A DNA stretch of 64,000 nucleotides from Pseudomonadales bacterium. GTDB lineage: Bacteria; Pseudomonadota; Gammaproteobacteria; Pseudomonadales; Pseudohongiellaceae. Below are positions 10,366-20,399 of the stretch, one piece after another (positions within the stretch are counted from its first letter, which is position 1; every line of letters starts with the position of its first letter). Below the pieces are notes generated by a model that had not been told where the DNA came from, searched no databases, and was given only the letters and a program-made list of their open reading frames with translations. The position numbers and the translations under genes were made by a program. The stretch is from assembly GCA_023257655.1 (NCBI GenBank), contig JALRBQ010000006.1:80415-144414 (forward strand). The letters run 5' to 3'.

Positions 10366-11601
10366 ATGAGCGAGGCAGTCGGCAATAACATGATCGTGGG
10401 TCTGGACATAGGCACGTCCAAGGTCGTTGCGATCGTCGGCGACATCACCAAGGACGGCGGCATCAATATCGTTGGTATTGGCAGCCACCGTTCACGTGGC
10501 TTGAAGAAGGGAACAGTTGTCAATATCGAATCGACCGTAGAATCGATTCAGCGCGCGATCGAAGAAGCAGAATTGATGGCCGGATGTCAGATCCATTCGG
10601 TCTATGCCGGAATAGCAGGCAGCCATATCCGCAGCATGAACTCGCATGGAATAGTCGCGATTCGGGATGGAGAGGTGATGCGAGCCGATATCGAACGCGT
10701 TATCGATGCGGCGCAGGCGGTCGCGATTCCTGCCGATCAGAAAGTACTGCATATATTGCCGCAGGAATACATTATCGATTCGCAGGAAGGTGTAAAAGAC
10801 CCGCTCGGCATGTCTGGTGTCAGGCTCGAGGCCAAGGTGCATCTGGTCACCTGCGCAATCAACGCGGTACAAAACATCGAGAAGTGTATCAAGCGTTGCG
10901 GATTGGAGACGGACGAAATCATACTCGAGCAACTCGCGTCCAGCTATGCCGTGCTGACTGAAGATGAGAAAGAGCTGGGTGTGTGCCTTGTCGACATCGG
11001 TGGGGGCACTACCGACATCGCGATCTTCACCGAAGGCGCTATACGTCACACGGGGGTCATTCCTATCGCTGGCGATCAGGTAACGAATGATATAGCAATG
11101 GCATTGCGCACCCCTACCGAAAACGCCGATGAAATAAAAATCAAATATGCCTGCGCTTTGACGCAGATGGCAAACTCAAGCGACACAATAAAAGTACCAA
11201 GCGTTGGCGATAGGCCGCCTCGCGAACTATCGCGTCAGGCACTTGCTGAGGTGGTGGAGCCTCGTTACGACGAATTGTTCACGCTCGTGCTGGCAGAATT
11301 GCAACGCAGTGGATTCGAGAATCTGCTTGCCGCCGGTATTGTACTGACGGGTGGCACGAGCAAAATGGAAGGAGTTGTGGAGCTTGCTGAAGAAATTTTT
11401 CACGCTCCTGTGCGCATCGGTGCGCCTCATAATGTTACTGGATTAGCCGATATCGTAAGAAACCCGATTTATTCCACTGGCGTTGGGTTGCTGCTGTATG
11501 GGCTTAAACAGCATCAGGAGCGCGATGGGCTCGACCCGCGAAGAGATCCGCAGATTCGCATTGTCGACAAGGTTAAGAATTGGTTCAAGGGCAATTTTTA
11601 A
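10366..11601 (+). CDS. ftsA: cell division actin-like ATPase FtsA
   Basis: Actin-fold protein that anchors FtsZ filaments to the membrane and recruits later divisome proteins. It has 411 residues. VGLDIGTSKVVAIVG at about 13-27 is the phosphate-1 loop, CLVDIGGGTTDIAIF the phosphate-2 loop, and GIVLTGGTSKMEGV the adenosine motif. A 1C domain lies between them. The C-terminal tail KVKNWFKGNF is the amphipathic membrane-targeting helix. ATG 10366 follows GCGGGGAT. The stop lies inside an AT-only inverted repeat before ftsZ. Confidence 0.97.
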   Translation: MSEAVGNNMIVGLDIGTSKVVAIVGDITKDGGINIVGIGSHRSRGLKKGTVVNIESTVESIQRAIEEAELMAGCQIHSVYAGIAGSHIRSMNSHGIVAIRDGEVMRADIERVIDAAQAVAIPADQKVLHILPQEYIIDSQEGVKDPLGMSGVRLEAKVHLVTCAINAVQNIEKCIKRCGLETDEIILEQLASSYAVLTEDEKELGVCLVDIGGGTTDIAIFTEGAIRHTGVIPIAGDQVTNDIAMALRTPTENADEIKIKYACALTQMANSSDTIKVPSVGDRPPRELSRQALAEVVEPRYDELFTLVLAELQRSGFENLLAAGIVLTGGTSKMEGVVELAEEIFHAPVRIGAPHNVTGLADIVRNPIYSTGVGLLLYGLKQHQERDGLDPRRDPQIRIVDKVKNWFKGNF

Positions 11602-11625
11602 TTAACAGTCAAAAATTAATTAAAA
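11596..11625. repeat. AT-only inverted repeat at the ftsA/ftsZ junction
   Basis: Perfect 10-base arms TTTTAATTAA (11596-11605) and TTAATTAAAA (11616-11625) with a 10-base spacer. The left arm contains the ftsA stop codon. The arms are pure A/T, so the RNA hairpin would be weak; the stretch could instead be an AT-rich upstream promoter element for ftsZ. Role unknown. Confidence 0.4.
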
Positions 11626-11672
11626 TTAAATAACAACGCTGGTTTAGGAAATTCTCAAGGCAAGGGGGCTAT

Positions 11673-12824
11673 ATGTTCGAATTAGTCGAAAACATTCCGC
11701 AGAGTGCTGTGATCAAAGTGATCGGCGTTGGTGGCGGCGGTGGTAACGCAGTACACCACATGATCAAGAACGAGGTTAGCGGTGTCGAATTCATCTGTGC
11801 GAATACAGACGCCCAGGCGCTGAACAATCTGAAGGCGAAAACGATATTGCAAATGGGTAGCAATATCACCAAGGGCCTCGGTGCGGGCGCGAATCCCGAG
11901 ATCGGCCGTCAGGCCGCTCTGGAAGACCGCGACGAGATCGCCGAGATTCTGTCGGGGGCCGATATGGTCTTCATTACCGCTGGGATGGGTGGTGGCACTG
12001 GCACCGGCGCTGCGCCTATCGTGGCCGAAGTAGCTCGCGAAATGGGAATTCTGACGGTGGCCGTGATTACGCGTCCGTTTCCGTTCGAAGGCAAGAAACG
12101 AGCAGCAGTTGCTGAGGAAGGCATTCGTCAGCTGTCACAGAATGTGGATTCACTGATCACGATTCCGAATGAGAAATTACTCGAGGTGCTGGGCAAGGAA
12201 GCGACTCTGCTGGAAGCCTTCAAGGCAGCCAACGATGTGTTGCTGGGTGCGGTGAAGGGTATTGCCGATCTGATCATGCACCCCGGCATGATCAACGTCG
12301 ACTTCGCCGACGTGCGTACTGTCATGTCTGAAATGGGCATGGCGATGATGGGTACCGGTTTGGCCACTGGTGAGAATCGGGCCCGGGAAGCTGCCGAATC
12401 GGCAATCCGCAGCCCACTGTTGGAAGACATCAACCTGCAGGGAGCGCGGGGCATACTGGTCAATATTACCGCCGGCGAGAATCTGTCACTGGGCGAATTC
12501 TCGGATGTTGGCGATACCGTCGAGGAGTTTGCCTCTGATGACGCCACTGTCGTTGTCGGTACCGTGATCGATCCGGAGATGAAGGACGAGATTCGTGTGA
12601 CCGTGGTTGCTACCGGTCTGTGTGGCCTGCACGAGCGTCCGACCAAGGTAGTGGACAATACCCGTGGTCAGCGCACGACGGATTACAAGAAACTCGATCG
12701 ACCAGCGGTAATGCGTAATCGTGAGGCTGGTACCCGGATTACCGGTCTGGCGCAGGCAGTGGGTGCCGAGACCGATATGGATTATCTGGATATCCCGGCT
12801 TTTCTGCGCAGGCAAGCCGATTAG
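11673..12824 (+). CDS. ftsZ: cell division tubulin-like GTPase FtsZ
   Basis: Tubulin homologue that polymerises with GTP into the Z ring. It has 383 residues. [14 protein letters not shown] near 16-29 and the tubulin signature [10 protein letters not shown] near 105-114 form the GTP site, NVDFADV is the T7-region catalytic loop, and [14 protein letters not shown] at the C-terminus is the conserved peptide that binds FtsA and ZipA. A strong ribosome-binding run AAGGCAAGGGGG precedes the ATG. The 71-base AT-rich gap upstream suggests a separate promoter, in line with the high FtsZ level cells need. Confidence 0.98.
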   Translation: MFELVENIPQSAVIKVIGVGGGGGNAVHHMIKNEVSGVEFICANTDAQALNNLKAKTILQMGSNITKGLGAGANPEIGRQAALEDRDEIAEILSGADMVFITAGMGGGTGTGAAPIVAEVAREMGILTVAVITRPFPFEGKKRAAVAEEGIRQLSQNVDSLITIPNEKLLEVLGKEATLLEAFKAANDVLLGAVKGIADLIMHPGMINVDFADVRTVMSEMGMAMMGTGLATGENRAREAAESAIRSPLLEDINLQGARGILVNITAGENLSLGEFSDVGDTVEEFASDDATVVVGTVIDPEMKDEIRVTVVATGLCGLHERPTKVVDNTRGQRTTDYKKLDRPAVMRNREAGTRITGLAQAVGAETDMDYLDIPAFLRRQAD

Positions 12825-12896
12825 GGCAATGCCGGCGAAACAGGGCCGGCCTCGTCTCAGCACTGGGGGAAAATTGCGTCTCGTGCAGCCCCATTA

Positions 12897-12925
12897 TTGG
12901 GTTATTCGATAATGTTTGGTACTAT
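12897..12925 (+). promoter_or_regulatory. predicted sigma-70 promoter for lpxC
   Basis: TTGGGT (12897-12902), a 17-base spacer and TACTAT (12920-12925) lie in the 219-base gap between ftsZ and lpxC. The gap also has a GCCGGC...GCCGGC repeat just after ftsZ that may weaken read-through. The match is by eye only. Confidence 0.45.
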
Positions 12926-13043
12926 GCGGGGGTTTTACCGTGCAGAGACTGACGGTTCGAATTTCCGATGATATCGGGCTCACAAGGCCCCATTAATTCT
13001 GGCCGACAGGGCCACTCGCCACCAAGGGTTCGTTATCACGACT

Positions 13044-13955
13044 ATGCTGAAACAGAGAACGCTGAAGAACGTAATCCGGGCCACGGGCGTCGGCTTGCAT
13101 ACCGGGGAAAAGGTCTACCTTACCCTGCGACCGGCGCCGGTGAACACCGGCATAGTCTTTACCCGAGTCGACCTGGATCCCCAGGTATCCATCGAGGCAA
13201 GAGCCTCGAATGTCGGCGATACCACGCTCTCCACCACGCTTTGTAAAGGCGATGTTCGGATTTCCACGATCGAACATCTGATGTCAGCTCTGTCCGGGCT
13301 TGGCATCGACAATGCCTTCGTCGACGTCAGTGCACCTGAAGTTCCGATCATGGATGGCAGCGCTGGTCCCTTCGTCTTCCTGATCCAGTCTGCAGGCATC
13401 GAAGAGCAGGGGGAACTCAAGAAATTCATCAAGATCAAACGCCCCATCGCCCTGGAGCAAGGTGACAAGGCGGTCAGCCTGGAGCCTTTCAATGGTTTCA
13501 AGGTCAGTTACACGCTGCTCTATGACCACCCGGTGTACAAGAAATACACAAAGACAGCGACTATCGACTTTTCCAGTACCTCGTTTGTGAAAGAGGTCAG
13601 TCGGGCGCGTACCTTCGGCTTCATGCATGAGTTTGAGGAATTACGGAACCGCAATCTGGCGCTCGGTGCGAGCATGGACAACGCCATCGCCGTGGGTGAC
13701 TACAAGGTGCTGAATGAAGACGGATTGCGTTATGAAGACGAGTTCGTCAAGCATAAAATCCTTGATTCCATTGGGGATTTATACCTTCTGGGCAACAGTC
13801 TGATCGGCGAGTTCAAAGGATATAAATCTGGACATGCACTGAATAATGCATTATTAAGAATGCTCGAAGTCAATGAAGACGCTTGGGAAATTGTAAGTTT
13901 CGACAAAGATTCAAAAGTTCCTATTTCCTACATGAAACCGGTATTGGCATCCTAG
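13044..13955 (+). CDS. lpxC: UDP-3-O-acyl-N-acetylglucosamine deacetylase LpxC
   Basis: Zinc enzyme for the first committed step of lipid A synthesis, so the organism makes lipopolysaccharide. It has 303 residues, the usual length. [13 protein letters not shown] is at the N-terminus. [18 protein letters not shown] carries the first zinc His, and HKILDSIGD supplies the other His and Asp ligands. Near the C-terminus GHALNNALL holds the catalytic His. The protein is well conserved throughout. In E. coli its level is set by FtsH proteolysis; nothing here shows whether that applies. Confidence 0.98.
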   Translation: MLKQRTLKNVIRATGVGLHTGEKVYLTLRPAPVNTGIVFTRVDLDPQVSIEARASNVGDTTLSTTLCKGDVRISTIEHLMSALSGLGIDNAFVDVSAPEVPIMDGSAGPFVFLIQSAGIEEQGELKKFIKIKRPIALEQGDKAVSLEPFNGFKVSYTLLYDHPVYKKYTKTATIDFSSTSFVKEVSRARTFGFMHEFEELRNRNLALGASMDNAIAVGDYKVLNEDGLRYEDEFVKHKILDSIGDLYLLGNSLIGEFKGYKSGHALNNALLRMLEVNEDAWEIVSFDKDSKVPISYMKPVLAS

Positions 13956-14063
13956 GATTGCTGATTCACACCTAACTCTCTGATATTCCTAATTTTTGTT
14001 AGGCGTAGATGTTTCTGACGTTAGCCCAAGTGTGCGCCAGGGTTAAGAGAATTACGCTATTCC

Positions 14064-14993
14064 ATGAAAGTCATACTCGTCGATGAACGGCACGGTCATA
14101 CCAAGACCATCGTCCTTAAAGGCTGGCTGAAAGGCTTCCTTTCCCTTTGTCTTCTTGGCACTCCGGTGGCGCTGGGCTACTTCGGTTATCAACTGGCTGT
14201 CTCCCAGAATTCCCGCATGCTAACGGTCGAAACGGCCCAGAACTGGGACCGCCAGATCAAACTGCAAGCCGACCAGATTGCGGAGATTAAACAGGAGGCT
14301 TCCCAGCAGCTGGAAGCCCTGACTCTGCGACTCGCCATGATGCAGGCACGACTGGTACGACTCGATGCCGTTGGCGAACGCATCACGACAATCGCGCATC
14401 TCGATGACGGTGAATTCGATTTCAGTCAGCCGGTCGCCCTTGGTGGTCCCATCACCGGCAGTTCGGAACCGTTCTCCACCGAGAGCTTCATGAATGCGGT
14501 GAACCAGCTCGAGAAACAACTCGAAGACCGTCAGCAACAGCTGGAAATCCTGGAAGGCCTGATGACCGATCGCAAGATCCAGTCTGATGTGTTTATCGCC
14601 GGGCGGCCGTTGTCCAAGGGCTGGATTGCGTCCCGCTTCGGACGTCGCCCGGACCCCTTCACCGGCCAGCTTACCTTTCATGCTGGCATGGACTTCACCA
14701 CTGGCAAGGCCGGTGCTGAAATCAATACTGTCGCGGCTGGCGTCGTGACCTGGGCCGGGCCTCGCTCCGATTACGGCCTGATGGTCGAAGTGAATCATGG
14801 CAATGGATACACCACTCGATACGCCCATGCCGAGAAGTTACTGGTTGAGGTTGGCGACATCGTCATGAAAGGGCAGGACATTGCGCTTGTCGGTTCTACT
14901 GGCCGATCCACCGGCCCGCATGTGCATTTCGAGGTTTACAAGAACGGTCGTGTCGTCGATCCGGCCAGCTACATTCACCGCACCGTCCGATAA
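14064..14993 (+). CDS. M23 family envelope peptidase
   Basis: Predicted periplasmic zinc endopeptidase of the lysostaphin/M23 type, probably cleaving peptidoglycan crosslinks or acting as an amidase activator. It has 309 residues: a short basic start, one hydrophobic segment near 25-47 that is a signal anchor, a coiled-coil stretch about 58-105, then a C-terminal M23 domain with FHAGMDF (first zinc His and Asp), RYAHAEKL and GPHVHFEVYKNG. All expected zinc-ligand positions are present. It sits between lpxC and secA, as in Pseudomonas. The secM gene of enterics is absent. The exact substrate cannot be read from sequence. Confidence 0.9.
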   Translation: MKVILVDERHGHTKTIVLKGWLKGFLSLCLLGTPVALGYFGYQLAVSQNSRMLTVETAQNWDRQIKLQADQIAEIKQEASQQLEALTLRLAMMQARLVRLDAVGERITTIAHLDDGEFDFSQPVALGGPITGSSEPFSTESFMNAVNQLEKQLEDRQQQLEILEGLMTDRKIQSDVFIAGRPLSKGWIASRFGRRPDPFTGQLTFHAGMDFTTGKAGAEINTVAAGVVTWAGPRSDYGLMVEVNHGNGYTTRYAHAEKLLVEVGDIVMKGQDIALVGSTGRSTGPHVHFEVYKNGRVVDPASYIHRTVR

Positions 14994-15028
14994 CTCTATC
15001 CCCACGCCGTTTCATTGCTCCGTCACCC

Positions 15029-15049
15029 CAGGCGCAACTTCGTCGCCTG
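15029..15049 (+). other. stem-loop upstream of secA
   Basis: CAGGCG and CGCCTG (15029-15034, 15044-15049) form a six-base stem with a nine-base loop, 48 bases before the secA ATG. In E. coli a secM-encoded hairpin controls secA translation; there is no secM here, so this may be chance or a simpler leader structure. Confidence 0.25.
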
Positions 15050-15097
15050 TGGTTCTGAGTACATACCCAATTCAATTACAGCGACACCAGTGAATCC

Positions 15098-17869
15098 ATG
15101 AACATACTTAACAAGATTTTTGGAACCAGTAATTCGAGAAAGCTGAAAAAGCTCAAGCGCAAAGTGGCGGCCATCAACGCGCTCGAAGCGTCGTTGGAGG
15201 CGCTGTCTGACGCCGAACTGCAGGCAAAGACGACGGAATTTCGTGAACGGTTCGAGGCCGGCGAGACCTTGGATGACTTGCTTGTCGAGGCCTTTGCGGT
15301 TGTCCGGGAAGCGAGCAAGCGCACGATGCACATGCGTCACTTCGATATGCAACTGGTCGGCGGCATGGTGCTGAACGAAGGCAGCATTGCCGAGATGCGC
15401 ACAGGAGAGGGCAAGACACTCGTCGCCACCCTGCCTGCGTATCTGAATGGCCTGACTGGCAAGGGCGTGCACATAGTGACCGTCAATGAATATCTCGCCG
15501 ATCGCGATGCCAACTGGATGCGGCCGCTCTATGAATTTCTGGGATTGAGTGTGGGTATCATCAAGTCGGGTCAAAGTCCTGCCGAGAAGAAAGCCGCCTA
15601 TGACGCTTCGATAACCTACGGGACGAACAACGAGTTTGGTTTCGACTATCTGCGTGACAACATGGCGTTCCGCCTCGATAACAAGATGCAGCGCGAATTG
15701 AATTTCGCCATTGTGGACGAGGTCGACTCAATCCTGATCGACGAGGCGCGAACACCCCTGATCATCTCCGGTGCCGCCGAAGACAGTTCCCATCTCTACA
15801 CTGCGATCAATAAATTGATTCCCAAACTCGAGAAGGGCGTCAAGGCCGAGAAGTCCAAGATGGAGATGATGGACAAGAATTATGTACCGGAGGAAACCGG
15901 ACATTTCACCGTCGATGAAAGGACGCGCCAGGTTGAGCTCACCGAAGCCGGTCACGAATACGTTGAGCAGTTGCTGATCGAGAAGAAACTGCTGAATGAG
16001 GGTGAGTCGCTGTACGCGGCCACGAACCTGTCATTGCTGCACCACATCCACGCCGGACTCAAGGCGCATTTCCTGTTCCATAAAGATGTCGAATACATTG
16101 TGCAGGATCGCCGTATCGTGTTGATTGATGAACACACGGGTCGCACCATGGAAGGTCGCAGGCTGTCAGAGGGGCTGCATCAGGCTCTGGAGGCGAAAGA
16201 AGGACTCGATATCCAGAGCGAAAGTCAGACCCTGGCTTCCACCACGTTCCAGAATTACTTCCGTCTGTACGCAAAACTTGCAGGCATGACTGGTACGGCT
16301 GACACCGAAGCCTTCGAATTCAGCCAGATTTACGGACTGAACGTGGTTGTCATTCCAACCAATAAGCCGATGATTCGCATCGATGCAAACGACCTGATCT
16401 TCCTCACGATGGAGGAGAAGTTCGAGGCAATCGTCAAGGACATCACTGAGATCTGTGAGAGCGGGGCGCCGGTACTCGTCGGTACCGCATCGATCGACAC
16501 CTCTGAATTGCTGTCGAATTTCCTCACCAAGAAGAAAATCAAGCATGAGGTGCTTAACGCCAAGTTCCATGAACGCGAAGCGCAGATTATTGCGCAGGCC
16601 GGTCGACCGGGTGTGGTCACAATAGCGACCAATATGGCAGGTCGCGGTACCGATATCGTGCTGGGAGGCAAATGGGAAACGGAAATCGCTGAACTTAACA
16701 ATCCGACTGAAGCGCAAATTGCAGCGATCAAGGCGGCCTGGCAAGAGCGACACGACCAGGTCATCGCGGCGGGAGGACTGCATATTATTGGGACCGAGCG
16801 CCACGAGTCTCGTCGTATCGATAACCAGCTTCGCGGGCGTTCCGGTCGACAAGGTGATCCCGGCTACTCTCGCTTCTATCTGTCCATGGAAGACAATCTG
16901 CTGCGCATCTTCGCAACCGAGGGCGTGAAAAATTTCATGCGAAGGCTGGGGATGGAGCGAGGCGAAGCAATCGAACATAGCATGGTGACACGTTCCATTG
17001 AGAAAGCGCAGCGCAAGGTCGAGGGCCGCAATTTCGATATCCGCAAGCAATTGCTGGAATACGATAACGTTGCCAATGACCAGCGCACGATCATCTACCG
17101 GCAACGTAATGAACTGATGGCCAGCGATGATATCTCCGAACTATTGACCGAGATGCGCGTGGAAGTGGTCGATCAACTTGTCGATGAATATATTCCGCCG
17201 CAGAGCGTCCCGGAACAGTGGGACATAGAAGGGTTGGAAAGGGCGATAGAGAAAGAGTTCGCTTCCAGTCAACCGATCCAGCGCTGGCTCGACGAAGATG
17301 ACAAGCTGTTTGAAGAACAGCTGAAACGCAAGATAACCGATATCCTTGAACAGGAATATGCGGAAAAATGTGCGCTCGTAGGCCCAAACATGCGTGGCTT
17401 CGAGAAGCAGATTACCCTGCAGATTCTTGATGGCTTGTGGAAAGATCATCTGGCCACCATGGATCATCTGCGTCAGGGCATATTCCTGCGCAGTTACGGT
17501 GGCAAGAATCCGCGTCAGGAGTACAAGCGCGAAGCCTTCGCCCTGTTCCAGGACATGATGACTAACTTGCAGCAAGAAGTGGTGAAGGTGCTGAGCCACG
17601 TCAAAATTCGCAGGGAAGATGAGGCAGATGCGATCGAGCGTCAGCGTCAGGCGGAGCAGGAACGGGCCCGAGTCAATTATCAACACCAGCAAGTGTCAGG
17701 CATGGCAGCCGCCGCCGAGGCTGAGCGTCCGGCTCCGCCCGCCGGGGGAGCAGAAGAAGGTGATCGCGTTGCGCCTTTCGTTCGGGAAGTGCCGAAGGTG
17801 GGCAGAAACGATCCCTGTCCGTGTGGGTCGGGTCGCAAATACAAAACATGTCACGGCAGAATTGTCTGA
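15098..17869 (+). CDS. secA: preprotein translocase ATPase SecA
   Basis: Motor ATPase that pushes unfolded precursors through SecYEG. It has 923 residues. [14 protein letters not shown] near 102-115 is Walker A, and [20 protein letters not shown] near 208-227 is Walker B with the following segment. [14 protein letters not shown] and [16 protein letters not shown] belong to the second helicase domain. A helical wing and scaffold follow, then a flexible charged linker and the C-terminal SEC-C zinc motif [14 protein letters not shown], which contacts SecB and lipids. The full length suggests an intact gene. argJ follows after 15 bases. Confidence 0.98.
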   Translation: MNILNKIFGTSNSRKLKKLKRKVAAINALEASLEALSDAELQAKTTEFRERFEAGETLDDLLVEAFAVVREASKRTMHMRHFDMQLVGGMVLNEGSIAEMRTGEGKTLVATLPAYLNGLTGKGVHIVTVNEYLADRDANWMRPLYEFLGLSVGIIKSGQSPAEKKAAYDASITYGTNNEFGFDYLRDNMAFRLDNKMQRELNFAIVDEVDSILIDEARTPLIISGAAEDSSHLYTAINKLIPKLEKGVKAEKSKMEMMDKNYVPEETGHFTVDERTRQVELTEAGHEYVEQLLIEKKLLNEGESLYAATNLSLLHHIHAGLKAHFLFHKDVEYIVQDRRIVLIDEHTGRTMEGRRLSEGLHQALEAKEGLDIQSESQTLASTTFQNYFRLYAKLAGMTGTADTEAFEFSQIYGLNVVVIPTNKPMIRIDANDLIFLTMEEKFEAIVKDITEICESGAPVLVGTASIDTSELLSNFLTKKKIKHEVLNAKFHEREAQIIAQAGRPGVVTIATNMAGRGTDIVLGGKWETEIAELNNPTEAQIAAIKAAWQERHDQVIAAGGLHIIGTERHESRRIDNQLRGRSGRQGDPGYSRFYLSMEDNLLRIFATEGVKNFMRRLGMERGEAIEHSMVTRSIEKAQRKVEGRNFDIRKQLLEYDNVANDQRTIIYRQRNELMASDDISELLTEMRVEVVDQLVDEYIPPQSVPEQWDIEGLERAIEKEFASSQPIQRWLDEDDKLFEEQLKRKITDILEQEYAEKCALVGPNMRGFEKQITLQILDGLWKDHLATMDHLRQGIFLRSYGGKNPRQEYKREAFALFQDMMTNLQQEVVKVLSHVKIRREDEADAIERQRQAEQERARVNYQHQQVSGMAAAAEAERPAPPAGGAEEGDRVAPFVREVPKVGRNDPCPCGSGRKYKTCHGRIV

Positions 17870-17884
17870 GCAGGAGTCACATTC

Positions 17885-19102
17885 ATGGCAGTGGGAGAGG
17901 CATTCCAGGGACAGATCCATCCGGTGGCTGGTGTAAGGCTGGCCACGGTTGCCAGCCATATCCGCTATGCTGACCGCCTGGATCTGGTGCTTGTCGAGTT
18001 GGCAGAGTCTGCCGAGACGGTTGGGGTGTTTACCCGAAACCGGTTCTGTGCGCCGCCGGTGGAGCTGGCGCGTGCGCATTTGACTGCTACGACAGCTCGT
18101 TATTTCGTCATCAACACCGGTAATGCGAATGCCGGCACCGGCGCTGCCGGCCGACAAGCCGCAGAGACCTGCTGTGCCGCGCTCGCAGAACTGGCGGGCG
18201 TGCCTGTTGCCGCGGTCCTGCCTTTCTCGACGGGAGTGATCGGAGAAACCCTGCCGGTCACGAAGGTAATCAACGGTATCAATGCGGCGTTTGCGGTGTT
18301 CAGCGAAGATGGCTGGGCGCAGGCGGCGCGTGGCATCATGACAACAGATACGCGGCCAAAGCTGGTCTCCGAGCGACTCACGATTGGTGGCAAGTCTGTC
18401 ACCCTGAGCGGATTTGCCAAGGGTGCCGGCATGATCAAACCGAATATGGCGACCATGCTCAGCTTCGTGTTTACCGATGCTCGCATCGAACGCTCGCTGT
18501 TGCAGCAAATGTTGAATCGGGTCGTAAACCGTTCATTCAACCGCATCACGGTGGACGGCGACACATCCACCAATGACAGTTGCATGCTCACCGCAACCGG
18601 CTGTGGCGAATTGACCCTGAGCAGTCTCGACTCGACAGAGGCGATCGCCTTCATGCAGGCGCTGGATCGCCTGTGCCGAATGCTGGCAATCGCGATTATT
18701 CAGGATGCCGAAGGCGCAACGAAATTTATAACGATCGATGTCAATTCCGGTCGCAGCAGCGAAGAATGTCTTCACGTTGCGTATGCCATCGCAGAATCAC
18801 CGCTGGTGAAGACGGCGTTCTTCGCGTCCGACCCGAATTGGGGGCGAATTCTGGCGGCGATAGGGCGTGCCGGCATTGATGATCTGAATATCGAAGCGAT
18901 CGCTGTGTATCTCGGGGAACATCAGATTGTGGCGAATGGTGCACGCTATTCCGGTTACACCGAAGCCCAGGGCAAGGCTGTCATGGCGCAGGAGGCGATC
19001 ACCGTAAGGGTCGAACTCGCGCGTGGCGATTGCAATGAAACGGTGTGGACTTCAGACCTGTCCCACGATTATGTGCGTATAAATGCAGAGTACCGCAGTT
19101 AG
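17885..19102 (+). CDS. argJ: bifunctional ornithine acetyltransferase / N-acetylglutamate synthase ArgJ
   Basis: Cyclic arginine-pathway enzyme that moves the acetyl group from N-acetylornithine to glutamate and may also use acetyl-CoA. It has 405 residues. It belongs to the Ntn-like family that cuts itself in KGAGMIKPNMATMLSF; by position the new N-terminal nucleophile is Thr190. INTGNANAGTG near 76-86 and FSTGVIGE near 114-121 form the oxyanion region, and DPNWGRILAAIGRAG lies in the beta chain. Whether it is mono- or bifunctional cannot be told from sequence. The secA-argJ-mutT order matches Pseudomonas. Confidence 0.96.
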   Translation: MAVGEAFQGQIHPVAGVRLATVASHIRYADRLDLVLVELAESAETVGVFTRNRFCAPPVELARAHLTATTARYFVINTGNANAGTGAAGRQAAETCCAALAELAGVPVAAVLPFSTGVIGETLPVTKVINGINAAFAVFSEDGWAQAARGIMTTDTRPKLVSERLTIGGKSVTLSGFAKGAGMIKPNMATMLSFVFTDARIERSLLQQMLNRVVNRSFNRITVDGDTSTNDSCMLTATGCGELTLSSLDSTEAIAFMQALDRLCRMLAIAIIQDAEGATKFITIDVNSGRSSEECLHVAYAIAESPLVKTAFFASDPNWGRILAAIGRAGIDDLNIEAIAVYLGEHQIVANGARYSGYTEAQGKAVMAQEAITVRVELARGDCNETVWTSDLSHDYVRINAEYRS

Positions 19103-19153
19103 CCGTCACGTTTCGGAGAAACACCTGCGCCAGCCAACACGGATGCGTCTCCT

Positions 19154-20104
19154 ATGCCTGTAATCGATGTGGCAGTCGGAGTCATCATCAATGCCGCCGA
19201 TGAAGTACTGATCTCCTTTCGTCTGCCAGAATTGCATCAAGGCAATCTCTGGGAATTTCCTGGCGGCAAGGTGGAAGCCGGAGAAACGGTAGAGGCCGCA
19301 TTGCGCCGAGAATTGCTGGAAGAACTGGGTCTGCAGGTAGAGCATTCCTTCCCCCTCAAACGGATTCGTCACGACTACCCGGACAAGTCGGTAGTGCTGC
19401 ATGTGCGCCGTATCGATCGGTGGTCAGGTAGCCCACGCGGACGGGAGGGCCAGGCCGTAACATGGCGCCCGCTGACGGCACTAAAGGCCCATGATTTCCC
19501 GGCGGCGAACAAGCCCATCATCGATGCATTGCAACTGTCCCCGTTGATCGCAATCACACCGGAAGTGACGACACAGTCCGCTCTGGACGATGTCATGGAG
19601 CCCCTGCTGCAGTCCGGTATCAGGTTGATCCAGCTACGTCAGCCCCAACTCACACGAGAGGACTATCTCCTCTGGTACCAGAGTTGGCAGGTGCGCTGTC
19701 AACAACACGGCTGTTCACTCGTCTTCAACGGTGATGTGGCTGATTTTGCTTGCAGTGCGGGAACGGCCTACCACGCGAACTCCACACGACTTCGAAGCCT
19801 GATTGCGCGGCCGGTCAGCGAGTCGATCCTGTTCAGTGCCTCTTGCCATGATGCCGCAGAATTAGCCCAGGCCCAGGCGATCGGGGCAGACTTCGTAACC
19901 CTTTCTCCGGTCGCCCACGTGCCCAAGTACGGGAATCGGGAGCCGCTTGGCTGGCAGGCGTTCATGGCACTGGCCGGTGAAGTCAGCCTGCCAGTGTACG
20001 CGCTCGGTGGCTTGTCGCCTGCGGATCTGGCCACCGCCCGCGCCGCCGGGGCCCATGGTCTGTGCGGCATTCGCGGCTTTCTGAACGACAGCAGCAGACA
20101 GTAA
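19154..20104 (+). CDS. Nudix hydrolase (MutT-like) fused to thiamine-phosphate-synthase-like domain
   Basis: Two-domain protein of 316 residues. The first 130 or so are a MutT-type Nudix domain with a complete Nudix box at 38-60 (G, five residues, E, seven, RE-LLEELG), expected to hydrolyse oxidised dNTPs such as 8-oxo-dGTP. From about 140 a ThiE/TenI-type TIM barrel follows, with GIRLIQLRQPQ, FVTLSPVAHVPKYG and VYALGGLSPADL. The fusion is common in gammaproteobacteria, often annotated simply as mutT. The second domain keeps the fold, but whether it still makes thiamine phosphate is unclear. Confidence 0.9.
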   Translation: MPVIDVAVGVIINAADEVLISFRLPELHQGNLWEFPGGKVEAGETVEAALRRELLEELGLQVEHSFPLKRIRHDYPDKSVVLHVRRIDRWSGSPRGREGQAVTWRPLTALKAHDFPAANKPIIDALQLSPLIAITPEVTTQSALDDVMEPLLQSGIRLIQLRQPQLTREDYLLWYQSWQVRCQQHGCSLVFNGDVADFACSAGTAYHANSTRLRSLIARPVSESILFSASCHDAAELAQAQAIGADFVTLSPVAHVPKYGNREPLGWQAFMALAGEVSLPVYALGGLSPADLATARAAGAHGLCGIRGFLNDSSRQ

Positions 20105-20399
20105 ATCTAGACCTGTTCGCTGGATATCGTTGATAATTAAGAAAAAAACTTTAATTGATCCAGCAAGTCACTGATATTCATAGAATTAGCCAGACGCAAT
20201 TAGGCTGGAATCCAGCCCGTTTGTGATAAAGTATTTGGCCTGTTCGCAGATACGGCTTGGTGGGAAACAAACAAATTGCCAACTCCGGCCGCTTCGTCCC
20301 AAGTGTGACGGAGGTCACCGGTTGTGAAGCTAACCGTTTGAAACTAATAAGCAAAACGGCTTAATCTGGCCTATTCCAATAATCAACTCGAGTGACATC
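20105..20399 (+). other. 295-base leader with a possible structured element
   Basis: No gene seen. The left part is AT-rich and could hold a promoter. Nearer the gene, CCGTTT (20334-20339) and AAACGG (20354-20359) can pair, and AAG/CTT flanks extend the stem with a bulge, just before the start of the exported protein gene at 20400. The layout recalls a regulatory 5' leader, but I cannot match it to a known riboswitch class. Confidence 0.3.
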
